Positions 1 to 9,181 of a stretch of 64,000 nt of DNA are shown here, one piece after another (the first letter of the stretch is position 1; every line of letters starts with the position of its first letter). Source of the stretch: Hyphomicrobium sp. LHD-15 (GTDB lineage Bacteria > Pseudomonadota > Alphaproteobacteria > Rhizobiales > Hyphomicrobiaceae); the NCBI RefSeq assembly GCF_031157355.1, contig NZ_JAVIFT010000006.1, positions 1 through 64,000 of the forward strand, read 5' to 3'. A program made the position numbers and the translations under genes. The notes beneath the pieces were generated by a model. The model had not been told where the DNA came from, made no database searches, and worked only from the letters and a program-made list of their open reading frames with translations.

Positions 1-2256
1 GATGGCGGCGCAGGGATCGTTGCCGGAGCGGGCGGCTTCGGCGGCGGCGGCGGCGGCGCTGGCGGCGGCAGGACAGGAGGCGCGGGCGGCTTCGGCGGTG
101 GCGGCGGCTACGGTGGAAACAGCGGTGGAAACGGCGGCTTCGGCGGTGGCGGTGGCGCTGGCGGCAGCGGCGGATTTGGCGGCGGTGACGGCGGTGGCCC
201 AGCTTCTATACGCGCGGGCGGCGGCGGCGGCATGGGCGGCGCCATCTTCGTGGTGGAAGGCGGCAACCTCATCCTGGAAGGCAACCTAACCCTTAACGGC
301 GGCAGCGTGGCGGGCGGCGACGGCCTCAACGTAGGTTCCGCTTTCGGGTCGGGCATGTTCCTTCAAGGTGACGGTACGCTCAGCTTCGCGCCGGGCCTGG
401 GTTCAGAGCAGGTCATTTCCGACGCCATCGCCGACCAGACCGGCTCCGGCGGCAGCGGCACCTACGCCAGCGGCGGTCCGAACTGCACGCCTGGCGCGGG
501 TTGCGCCGGTTATTCCGGTACCGGCTCCTGGAGCCTGGAGAAGAACGGCGCTGGCACCACCATCCTCAGCGGCACCAACACTTTCACCGGCACGACGATG
601 GTCAACGACGGCGTGCTGGCGGTCAACGGCTCGATCGCGACGTCGAGCCTGACCACCGTGGGCAACGGAGGCACGCTGAAGGGCACCGGCATGCTCGGCG
701 CCGTCACCGTCAATGCCGGCGGCATACACGCGCCCGGCAACTCCATCGGCGCGCAGACGGTCAACGGCAATTACGCGCTCCTGCCGGGCGCCGTCCTCGA
801 GATCGAGACAAACGCCGCCGGACAGAGCGACCTCATCGTGGTCGCCGGAACCGTGGGCCTGACCAACGCCATCCTCAATGTGATCGCCGACCCCGGCGCC
901 TATGCGGCGATCACGAGCTATCTCATCATCAACAACGACGGAGCTGACGCGGTGGTCGGTGAGTTCGCCGGCGTAACGAGCAATCTCGCCTTCCTGACGC
1001 CGATCGTGAGCTACACCGCCGGCACCGGCAACGACGTGGCGCTGACGCTCATCCGCAACGACATAGCGTTGATCGATGTGGCCGTGACGCCCAACCAGCA
1101 AGCGGTGGCGGCGGCCCTCAACCAACTCCCGTTGTCCGATCCCCTGTTCCTCGCCGTGCTCGGCCAGAACGCGGCGGGCGCGCAGCAGGCCTTCGATGCA
1201 CTGTCCGGCGAAATCCATGCTTCCGTCGCCGGGCTGCTTATCGACCAGAGTCGGCTCACGCGCGATGCCATCCTCGCCCGCCTGCTGCAGGCCTCCCACG
1301 GCGACGGGGGCGTCGGCACCGTTGCCGCGCTTGCCTCGGGTGGGCCAACCACGGTGGCCGCCGGTTCGGGCGATGCACCGATGATGGGCCTCGGCATGGC
1401 CTCAGAACACACAGCGGCACCGCTAGCCTCCGGCCTCGCCTTCTGGACGCAAGGCTTCGGCTCGTGGGGCAACTTCGACGGCGACGGCAAGGCCGCCAGC
1501 GCCGACCGCACGCTGAGCGGCTTCGTGTCCGGCGTCGATGCGGCCATCGGCGGCGGCTGGCGCACGGGCTTTGCGCTCGGCTACTCGCAGGCGAGCATCG
1601 GCGTTGATGGGCGCCTCTCGTCGGCCGAGGTCGATAGCTATCACCTGGGCGGCTACGCTGGCGGGCGCCTCGGCGCCCTGGCCGTGCGCGCCGGCGGTGT
1701 GTGGACGTGGCACGACATCGATACTGCCCGTACAGTGCTGTTCCCCGGCTTCCTCGACCGCACCAAGGCTTCGTACGACGGCGACACAGGGCAGATCTTC
1801 GGTGAGATCGCGCTCCCGATCATCGGCGGTAAATCGGCAATCGAGCCGTTCGCCGGCCTCGCTTATGTGCGTGTCGATACCGGCGGGTTCACCGAGAAGG
1901 GCGGCCTTGCTGCGCTAACCTCGGGAGGTAGCGACGCCAATACGAGCTACTCCACGCTCGGCGTGCGCGCGGCCACCGAAGTGCTGATCGGCGGGGTCGT
2001 CGTGATCCCACATGCCTCGGCGGCCTGGCAGCATGCCTTCGACGACGTGACGGCGGATGCAGCGCTGGCGTTCAACACCGGCAGCGCCGGCTTCACCGTC
2101 TCCGGCGTGCCCATCGCGCGCGATGCCGCGCTCATCGAAGCGGGTCTCTCGCTCAAAGTCGACGGCGACATGACGCTCGGGCTCTCGTATCAGGGCAAGA
2201 TCGCCGACGACATTGGTGACCACGGGCTCAGTGGCCGCGTCGACTGGCGATTCTAG
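1..2256 (+). CDS. Autotransporter adhesin, 3' part (5' end outside window)
   Basis: The open frame runs in from the left edge, so the protein is partial (751 residues visible). The first ~75 residues are almost pure Gly-rich low complexity (GGFGGGGG-type). Then come beta-helix passenger segments, including a typical autotransporter-associated strand repeat near nt 525-640 (GSWSLEKNGAGTTILSGTN followed by TFTG). The last ~270 residues, from about nt 1440, look like an autotransporter beta-barrel with alternating aromatic/glycine strands, ending in GRVDWRF with the terminal Phe used by the BAM complex. By family it would be a type Va secreted surface protein whose passenger crosses the outer membrane through its own barrel. 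The function of the passenger (adhesion, biofilm) is inference. The start and signal peptide are not visible. Confidence 0.85.
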   Translation, partial: DGGAGIVAGAGGFGGGGGGAGGGRTGGAGGFGGGGGYGGNSGGNGGFGGGGGAGGSGGFGGGDGGGPASIRAGGGGGMGGAIFVVEGGNLILEGNLTLNGGSVAGGDGLNVGSAFGSGMFLQGDGTLSFAPGLGSEQVISDAIADQTGSGGSGTYASGGPNCTPGAGCAGYSGTGSWSLEKNGAGTTILSGTNTFTGTTMVNDGVLAVNGSIATSSLTTVGNGGTLKGTGMLGAVTVNAGGIHAPGNSIGAQTVNGNYALLPGAVLEIETNAAGQSDLIVVAGTVGLTNAILNVIADPGAYAAITSYLIINNDGADAVVGEFAGVTSNLAFLTPIVSYTAGTGNDVALTLIRNDIALIDVAVTPNQQAVAAALNQLPLSDPLFLAVLGQNAAGAQQAFDALSGEIHASVAGLLIDQSRLTRDAILARLLQASHGDGGVGTVAALASGGPTTVAAGSGDAPMMGLGMASEHTAAPLASGLAFWTQGFGSWGNFDGDGKAASADRTLSGFVSGVDAAIGGGWRTGFALGYSQASIGVDGRLSSAEVDSYHLGGYAGGRLGALAVRAGGVWTWHDIDTARTVLFPGFLDRTKASYDGDTGQIFGEIALPIIGGKSAIEPFAGLAYVRVDTGGFTEKGGLAALTSGGSDANTSYSTLGVRAATEVLIGGVVVIPHASAAWQHAFDDVTADAALAFNTGSAGFTVSGVPIARDAALIEAGLSLKVDGDMTLGLSYQGKIADDIGDHGLSGRVDWRF

Positions 2257-2765
2257 CCGCCGCGAACCTCGAAGGCACATCAGACTTTTGTGGTTCCGCC
2301 GAAGCGCGCGCTGAGCGCCAACAGCTCAGTTTCGGGTTGTGGACCGCCGCTGAAGTCGTCTTTGACAGGTTCGTCCCATTTGCGGACGTAACCTGTGATC
2401 GTGCTTGTGCTACTGCCCGTCCCGCGACGCATATCTGCTTTGGGCGAAAAAGCAGACTGACATTTCCGCAGTTTTCAAATGCGGAGGCTCGGGCAACTGG
2501 TTGCTTCATCACGGCGACGTCAGTTTCACCGGTGGTTTGATCATGCCAGGAAGATCTCACGGCATGTTTTTGAATTATTTCCTAAGTAATCTTGGGAAAA
2601 ATCCCCGCTTCCCGAATGCTCCGGGAAAAAATCTTCATTGTGTGTGCAATCGCTGATTGTCTACTAATTGATTAGTGTCCTGCGGTAGGGAAAAACACCT
2701 GCGGCTGCTTAGCGGCCCGCAAGAGGCTGGACCAGCGAACGTTTTTTGTCCTGGGGAGGATCCTT
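2257..2765. other. 509-bp non-coding leader upstream of the RTX protease
   Basis: No convincing gene is present: short frames here lack a good ribosome site and family resemblance. The last ~200 bases are clearly more A+T-rich than the surrounding DNA. They carry two direct GGGAAAAA motifs (about 2594 and 2625) and a palindrome at 2663-2676 (ACTAAT, 2-nt centre, ATTAGT). A TTGACA-like hexamer occurs near 2370. A regulated promoter for the protease gene is likely here, but no start site can be fixed by eye. Confidence 0.5.
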
Positions 2766-5700
2766 ATGAGTTCTGTTACGGCCAACAGCGCTTCGGCGCT
2801 GAACGATGACGCTTGGGCGATTACCAACCATATTGGCCCACTGTATCGGACGCTTCCAGATCCGCTTACCGGTCTTCTTCCCGATCCCAACTCCAGTTCG
2901 ACCTACTTCCCGGGTGACCCGCTGTTTGCTGACCAATGGCACTTCGAGTGGCTCGGCGACATTCAAACAATCTGGGACGAGTACTCGGGCGCAGGGGTGA
3001 ACGTCGGCATCTATGACAATGGCACCCAGGCAAACCACCCCGACTTGATCGACAATTACGATGCGAGCCTCGAGGTCGAGGTCGACGGCGTCACAATTCC
3101 GCAGGTGGCTGGTGATCACGGTACCGCGGTCGCAGGCCTCATCGCTGCGGCCAATAACGGCATTGGTACAACCGGCGTGGCCTGGAGCGCATCCATCACC
3201 GGCGTTGAAATGCTCAACTACGGACCCGCGGATATAAATATACACTTCGAAGGATTTCTTCAGGCCGTCCACCAGACCAAAAACTTCGACATCACGTCTA
3301 ACAGCTGGGGCAAGTTCCCGAGCTATTCGCAAGCCTCTCAATCAGACGATAACGCGATCCTCGATGCCTATTTCGAAGCGGTGGTTGAGGGTCGCGATGG
3401 CCTGGGAACGATCATCGTCAAGGCCGCAGGCAACGACAACCGCGATTCGAATGGCGACATGCTCGATGTCACCCGCGCGACGATCATAGTCGGTGCCTAC
3501 GCCGACGACGGTAACGCTTCATGGTATTCGAGCTGGGGCGCGAACTTGCTTGTTTCCGCGCCGTCGAGTGGGACGACTGGAGTCAATGCCCGTCTCGTCA
3601 CGACCGATGTTACCGGTGGCTTCGGCTATGGCAGTGGTGACTACACCAGCATTGGTTCAGACGGTTTCGGCGGCACATCGGGCGCAACGCCGATCGTATC
3701 TGGCGTTGTAGCCTTGATGCTGAGCGCAAATCCCAACCTCGGCTGGCGGGACGTGCAAAACGTTCTTGCCTATTCAGCACGCGAGGTCGGGAGCGGGGTT
3801 GGCGGCGTCCCGACGGCGAACGAGGAACACGCCTGGTTCTACAATGGCGCTGACAACTGGAATGGCGGCGGCCTGCACTTTTCCGTCGACTACGGCTTCG
3901 GGTCCGTGGATGCATACAACGCGGTGCGCATGGCCGAGGTCTGGCACCTCTTCGACGGTCCGAAGGCCAGCGCAAACGAAACGACCCTGGAGCAATCGAC
4001 CGGCGCAGCGATCGCGCTCGCAGACAAGAAGGTGACCGAGGTTAAGTTCGACTTCTCGAACACCGACTTCCTCGTCGAGTTTGTCGAACTCAAACTCAAT
4101 CTGACCCATTCCTCACTTTATGACCTCGTAATCGAATTGGTTTCCCCCGACGGAACCGTGGTCTCCGCGCTTGATGTTCCGCCGGAGGTTTCCACGACGG
4201 CGGCGAACGGCGTGGAGTGGATCGCTCGGTTCGGCGCAAACGCCTTCCGCGGCGAGAATGGCGCGGGGAATTGGACCCTGCGCATTACTGACAACTGGGC
4301 TGAAGACAGCGGCACGCTGAACTCGGCAACCCTGTCGCTCAATGGCACGGATGGCGCGAGCGCTGACCTGACGCGTGACGTCTATCACTACACCAACGAA
4401 ATATTCACGACGCTCGCGCGCGATTCCTCTCGCCTGACACTCTCCGACGCCGATGGGGGTACCGATTGGCTCGACATGTCGGCCATGACGGGGAACCTGA
4501 ATGTGAAGCTCGCGGCTGGGGCAACTTCGACGACGGGAGGTGCTGCGTTCCTGAAGATCGCCACAGGCACCGACATTGAGAACGTCGTCACGGGCGACGG
4601 GGACGACCGCATCACCGGCAACGCACTCGACAACCGCCTTTACGGCATGCGCGGCAACGACATCATCGACGGTGGGGTCGGGGCAGACGTCCTTTCCGGC
4701 GGCGCAGGGAATGACAGGCTGACCGGCGGAACGGGTGCGGATGCATTCTTGTTTGATCGCGCACTCAATGCGCTGACAAACGTCGATATCATCGCCGACT
4801 TCTCCCACATCGACGATACGATCTGGCTCGACAGCTCGATCTTTTCGACGCTGTCCCTCGGCCCGCTCTCTGCGGACCTGTTTTATGTCATCGGCACCGG
4901 ATCCGAGACCGCTCTCAGCCGCATCGTTTATGACGCCGAATCCGGTGCGTTGTTCTACGACATCGACGGCGGCGGATTGGGAGCAGCGATCCAGTTTGCG
5001 ACGCTATCGAATCGCCCCGCGGACCTTTCGTATAACGACTTCCTAATTGTCGACACCTCCAATAGCGCTGTTACCAGCGTTACCGATCGCACCATTTCGC
5101 CGGCCATCGCGGTTGACACGCACGATCCGTCTGTCGTTTACGGCGACGGCCTCGTACCAATCTATGGGACGGAAAGAGACGATGCGATTGCCGGTAAGAG
5201 CTCGAATGACACCATTTTTGGTCGGGGCGGCAACGACCTGATCCGCGGCGGCGCCGGTAACGATTTTATCGACGGTGGCGCAGGGTTCGACAAGATCTGG
5301 GGCGGCACCGGTAATGATGAGATCTGGGGCGGAGGCTCGCCGTCACTGCTCGGCGACGAGATCCGCGGCGAGAATGGCGACGACATCCTCCACGGCAGCG
5401 ATCAGGCCAACGGCGTGGCGTGGGTCATTCTGGGCGCTTTGGGGGATATTATTTCGGGCGGCAACGGTAACGACGTCATCTACGGCTACGGCGGCGACGA
5501 TTTCCTGTACGGCGATAACAACAGCGATCAGCTGTTCGGCGGCGACGGCAACGACGAGCTCTATGGCGGGACAGGCAACGACAGGCTCGATGGCGGCCTG
5601 GGACACAACCTTATCGTCGGCAACGCCGGATATGACGTGGCGGCGTTCGCAGGCAATTTCAACGATTACCGCATAACCGGGTTCGCTGACGGCGATCGCG

Positions 5701-8700
5701 ACAGCATTCTGATTGAGCGAATTTCAGGCTTGGCATCCGGCGAGTTCGAAACTCACGTCGTTCGTGCCGACATCGAGGTCTTGGAGTTCCAGGATCAGAT
5801 CATTGAGCTGGATGTAAATCCGCTAGTGCTCGTCATCGAGAATGATTGGTTGATCAAAGATCCGGTAACGGTCGACATCAACGGCTACGAAATCGGCGTG
5901 GTGATCAATTCTGCGTCCGACGTGACCATAACGGATCACGGTTATGAATCTGCCACCGAAGATCGGCTCCAGTTTGTGTCGCTGGATGGCGTGACCGGCA
6001 ATGTCCTGATCCAATCCGATGCGCTAACGAACATCGAGCTGGCCAACATGGTCAAGCGTCCGGATGATGAGATGCAATCGTTCGTCGGATCTGTGGCGAT
6101 CGACGCCGCAGTCGGTGAACGCACTCTGCGCATCGACACTCTTGGCATCGAACTGGGCGAAGGTCAGCGCATCACCGACAATACCGCGACAAGCATCGTT
6201 CTCAGTCTTGGCGACCGAGACCATATGAACGGCGCGGCAGTGAATGATTACAATCTGTCGTTTGAATCAGCGACAAGCGTCCGCATCGTGCGCAGCTATG
6301 CGGCAGAGATAAAGTGGTTCATTCCGAACGTCACGACGATCGATGCCTCGGCGGTACTGGATGAGAACGGCGTCGTCATCAATGACGGCAACTGGGGTAC
6401 CCTGTACCTCGACACTCCCTTGGACGATTCCGTCCTTGCGCCGGCGGGCGGCAGCGAAGAATTCCGCTTCATCGGCGGAGGAAAGGAAATCGTCAGTTTT
6501 GGAAATCTCGGCGCCGTCAATGCGTCGAATGATGGAACTGAGGGCTATGATCAGTTCCTCAATGCCGGCAGAGGACTGAAGGGCGTACTGACCCTGAACG
6601 ACGGCGACGACGAGGTCCGCATTCTCGGAACGGATGCCTTCCAAGGGGGGACCGTCGATGCCGGCGAAACGCTCGGTTTTGAGAACGACCTCGACGTCAT
6701 TCGGATGTCCTTCGGCGTGGCTGCGGCGATCGGTGACATCAGCGCGTACATCAGTCAGTTCGAGACCATCCAGCTCGACATGCCGGTACTTACTGGGCAG
6801 ACGGTCGATGTTGCCCGCTTCGACAACATTCAGAGGGTCGTTGTTACCGGCGCTGATGCGGCAACAGGGGACAATACCATCATCGGCTTGGAAGATGGCG
6901 CCGAGGTCATCTTGCGGAGCATTAGCCTTGCCACGCCCACCAGCTACGAAGGGAATTTTTATTCTCTGTTCAGCAGCTTTGGTAACAACTTTGGCACGGT
7001 GCACCTCGACGTTGCGGAAGGAAGCACGCTTAAGCTCGGCTTTGTAGGCATTTACTCCGACGGCTCCGATGCCGGGACGATTCATGTCCGTGGAGCGACC
7101 TCGGTCAATATCGGCACTGACGCAATTGATCAGGAACTAATTACGCCGGATGGTTCATTCCCAGCGTCCGAGCCGACCGATCCCTTCAACCAGGTGCTCG
7201 TCTTCGACGACGCTACGACAATTACGCTTTCGGGTGACACCGGTTGGGATTTCACGATTGTCGGCACGGACATTGGCAACGTCGTGACGCTCGACGCTTC
7301 AGGCGTAACGACGACGGGCGCGGTCGGCGCGGTGAAGGCGTCGGCGCAGACGACGTCGGCCGTGACGTTCACCGGTGGCATGGGTGATGATGCACTCACT
7401 GGCAATGTCGGAGATGACACGCTCGCGGGCGGAGCCGGCGGCAATGATCTGCTCGACGGCGGCGGCGGGAGGGACACTGCCATCTTCTCGGGCCTTTCGA
7501 GCGATTACGCCATTAGCGACAACGGAGATGGGAGCTACACGGTCGCGGGTCCAGACGGGTCATCGGATACGCTTCGCAATATTGAGCTCCTGCGTTTCGA
7601 TAACGGCCTCTACAACATCGACTTCGAACTTCTGGAAGCGCCGACCGATATCTTGCCGGATGATGCGTCGATTGCCGAGAACAGCGCTGCCGGCACATTG
7701 GTGGCGGAGCTATCGGCTGTCGATCCCAACAGCGGCGATACCTTCACGTTCGCGCTGCTTGACGATGCTGGCGGCCGGTTCGAGATCGTCGACGGTAACA
7801 AGCTGGTCGTGAAGGATCCGACAGGCCTCGATTACGAAGCCGCAACATCGCACACGGTTACGGTGCAGGTGACGGATAGCTCGGGTCTGTCGCTCGACCA
7901 GGTGCTGTCGATCGCCGTCACCGATTTCGATGAGAACACCGCGCCGACGGTGTCGCTCGCCAACACGCTCCTGTCAATTGCGGAGAACACCTCGACCGCC
8001 TCGCGCGTCAAGGTGGCGGACATCGTGCTGACCGACGACGGGTTGGGAACCAACCGCCTGTCGCTCGTCGGACGCGACCGGGCTCTCTTCGAGATCGTCG
8101 GGCTCGCTCTGTTCCTCAAGGCGGGCGCTGCGCTCAACGCGGCGCAGGCCGCAAGTCTCGAGGTGGCGGTCGCGGTGGATGACGACGCGCTGCCGGGCTC
8201 GCCCGACGCAACCAGCGCCACCTTTCGGCTCGCGGTTGCCGACGTGCAGGGTTTGAAGATGATCCACGGTACGGAGGCGAGCCAAACGCTCTCAGGCACG
8301 TCCGGCAACGACTGGATCGACGGCCACGGCGGCGCCGATACCATGAGGGGCGGCAAGGGCAACGACATCTACGTCGTCGACAGCATCGACGACAAGGTGA
8401 TCGAATCCCGCAGCCAGGGCACGGACAAGGTGCTGAGCTCGGTCAACTACAGCCTTGGCAGCAACGTGGAGAATCTCACGTTGACGGGTGATGGCGCCAT
8501 TAACGGCACCGGCAACTCCTACAACAACGTGATCAACGGCAACAATGCCGCCAACGTGCTCAAGGGCGGATCGGGCAATGACAAGCTCTACGGCCACGGT
8601 GGCAACGATACGCTCCTTGGCGAGAGCGGCAACGACACGCTCTATGGCGGCGACGGACTGGATTTCCTGTTCGGCGGCACCGGGAACGACACGCTCTATG

Positions 8701-9101
8701 GCGAGGTCGGCAACGACACCCTCTACGGCGACAGTGGCAACGACGTCCTGGCTGGCGGTCTCGGTACGGACCACCTCTACGGTGGTGCAGGCCGCGATCG
8801 CTTCGACTTCAACGACGCACTGGAATCGGCTGTCGGGTCGGCGCGGGACATCATCTTCGATTTCGTGCGCGGACAGGACAAGATCGACGTCGCATCGTTC
8901 GACACCAATCCGGCGAAGAAGGGCGATCAGGCCTTCAAGTGGATCGGGACCCAGGACTTCCACGGCGCGAGCGGAGAGCTGCGGTTCTCCGATCTCGGAT
9001 CCGAGGTGATCGTGCAGGGTGACGTCAACGGCGACAAGCACGCCGATTTCGAGATCCTCGTCAAAGTCGGAACGCTGAGCTCGAGCGACTTCTATCTCTG
9101 A
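2766..9101 (+). CDS. Secreted RTX subtilisin-like (S8) serine protease with P-domain and cadherin-like domain
   Basis: The protein has 2111 residues. The start is fixed by GGGGAGGA at 2754-2761. An S8 peptidase domain (~60-390) carries the full triad: Asp84 (GIYDNGT), His118 (GDHGTAVAG), Ser305 (GTSGATP), with oxyanion Asn223 (KAAGNDN). A proprotein-convertase P/Homo-B domain follows (~395-535). RTX calcium-binding nonapeptides (GGxGNDxL) occur in blocks at ~611-665, 811-958, 1535-1571 and 1835-2011. A cadherin-like domain lies at ~1621-1731. The last ~100 residues resemble the serralysin C-terminal module and end in SSDFYL. There is no N-terminal signal peptide, so export by a type I (HlyB/HlyD/TolC) system is expected; no such transporter is in the window. 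Residues ~960-1535 match no domain I recognise. An acyltransferase gene follows 80 nt downstream after a hairpin. Confidence 0.9.
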   Translation: MSSVTANSASALNDDAWAITNHIGPLYRTLPDPLTGLLPDPNSSSTYFPGDPLFADQWHFEWLGDIQTIWDEYSGAGVNVGIYDNGTQANHPDLIDNYDASLEVEVDGVTIPQVAGDHGTAVAGLIAAANNGIGTTGVAWSASITGVEMLNYGPADINIHFEGFLQAVHQTKNFDITSNSWGKFPSYSQASQSDDNAILDAYFEAVVEGRDGLGTIIVKAAGNDNRDSNGDMLDVTRATIIVGAYADDGNASWYSSWGANLLVSAPSSGTTGVNARLVTTDVTGGFGYGSGDYTSIGSDGFGGTSGATPIVSGVVALMLSANPNLGWRDVQNVLAYSAREVGSGVGGVPTANEEHAWFYNGADNWNGGGLHFSVDYGFGSVDAYNAVRMAEVWHLFDGPKASANETTLEQSTGAAIALADKKVTEVKFDFSNTDFLVEFVELKLNLTHSSLYDLVIELVSPDGTVVSALDVPPEVSTTAANGVEWIARFGANAFRGENGAGNWTLRITDNWAEDSGTLNSATLSLNGTDGASADLTRDVYHYTNEIFTTLARDSSRLTLSDADGGTDWLDMSAMTGNLNVKLAAGATSTTGGAAFLKIATGTDIENVVTGDGDDRITGNALDNRLYGMRGNDIIDGGVGADVLSGGAGNDRLTGGTGADAFLFDRALNALTNVDIIADFSHIDDTIWLDSSIFSTLSLGPLSADLFYVIGTGSETALSRIVYDAESGALFYDIDGGGLGAAIQFATLSNRPADLSYNDFLIVDTSNSAVTSVTDRTISPAIAVDTHDPSVVYGDGLVPIYGTERDDAIAGKSSNDTIFGRGGNDLIRGGAGNDFIDGGAGFDKIWGGTGNDEIWGGGSPSLLGDEIRGENGDDILHGSDQANGVAWVILGALGDIISGGNGNDVIYGYGGDDFLYGDNNSDQLFGGDGNDELYGGTGNDRLDGGLGHNLIVGNAGYDVAAFAGNFNDYRITGFADGDRDSILIERISGLASGEFETHVVRADIEVLEFQDQIIELDVNPLVLVIENDWLIKDPVTVDINGYEIGVVINSASDVTITDHGYESATEDRLQFVSLDGVTGNVLIQSDALTNIELANMVKRPDDEMQSFVGSVAIDAAVGERTLRIDTLGIELGEGQRITDNTATSIVLSLGDRDHMNGAAVNDYNLSFESATSVRIVRSYAAEIKWFIPNVTTIDASAVLDENGVVINDGNWGTLYLDTPLDDSVLAPAGGSEEFRFIGGGKEIVSFGNLGAVNASNDGTEGYDQFLNAGRGLKGVLTLNDGDDEVRILGTDAFQGGTVDAGETLGFENDLDVIRMSFGVAAAIGDISAYISQFETIQLDMPVLTGQTVDVARFDNIQRVVVTGADAATGDNTIIGLEDGAEVILRSISLATPTSYEGNFYSLFSSFGNNFGTVHLDVAEGSTLKLGFVGIYSDGSDAGTIHVRGATSVNIGTDAIDQELITPDGSFPASEPTDPFNQVLVFDDATTITLSGDTGWDFTIVGTDIGNVVTLDASGVTTTGAVGAVKASAQTTSAVTFTGGMGDDALTGNVGDDTLAGGAGGNDLLDGGGGRDTAIFSGLSSDYAISDNGDGSYTVAGPDGSSDTLRNIELLRFDNGLYNIDFELLEAPTDILPDDASIAENSAAGTLVAELSAVDPNSGDTFTFALLDDAGGRFEIVDGNKLVVKDPTGLDYEAATSHTVTVQVTDSSGLSLDQVLSIAVTDFDENTAPTVSLANTLLSIAENTSTASRVKVADIVLTDDGLGTNRLSLVGRDRALFEIVGLALFLKAGAALNAAQAASLEVAVAVDDDALPGSPDATSATFRLAVADVQGLKMIHGTEASQTLSGTSGNDWIDGHGGADTMRGGKGNDIYVVDSIDDKVIESRSQGTDKVLSSVNYSLGSNVENLTLTGDGAINGTGNSYNNVINGNNAANVLKGGSGNDKLYGHGGNDTLLGESGNDTLYGGDGLDFLFGGTGNDTLYGEVGNDTLYGDSGNDVLAGGLGTDHLYGGAGRDRFDFNDALESAVGSARDIIFDFVRGQDKIDVASFDTNPAKKGDQAFKWIGTQDFHGASGELRFSDLGSEVIVQGDVNGDKHADFEILVKVGTLSSSDFYL

Positions 9102-9110
9102 GACAAACCT

Positions 9111-9150
9111 ACGCCGGCCGCGCAAAACGTGGCCGGCGTTTCTCCCCTTC
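9111..9150 (+). terminator. Hairpin between protease and acyltransferase genes
   Basis: A 9-bp perfect stem, ACGCCGGCC / GGCCGGCGT, lies at 9111-9119 and 9131-9139, followed by a weak pyrimidine run. It is either a leaky terminator or a 3' stabiliser that would lower acyltransferase expression relative to the protease, as between structural genes of other RTX operons. Confidence 0.6.
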
Positions 9151-9181
9151 AAAAAAACAAAGCTCTCAGGAGACGCCCCGC

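Noticed and set aside
2337-2656. Small open frames in the protease leader
   Set aside because: No Shine-Dalgarno, no recognisable motif, and A+T-rich promoter-like DNA; treated as regulatory.
2766-9101. Tandem RTX DNA as a CRISPR or satellite repeat
   Set aside because: The periodicity is a coding nonapeptide repeat (GGxGNDxL), with no conserved DNA repeat/spacer structure.
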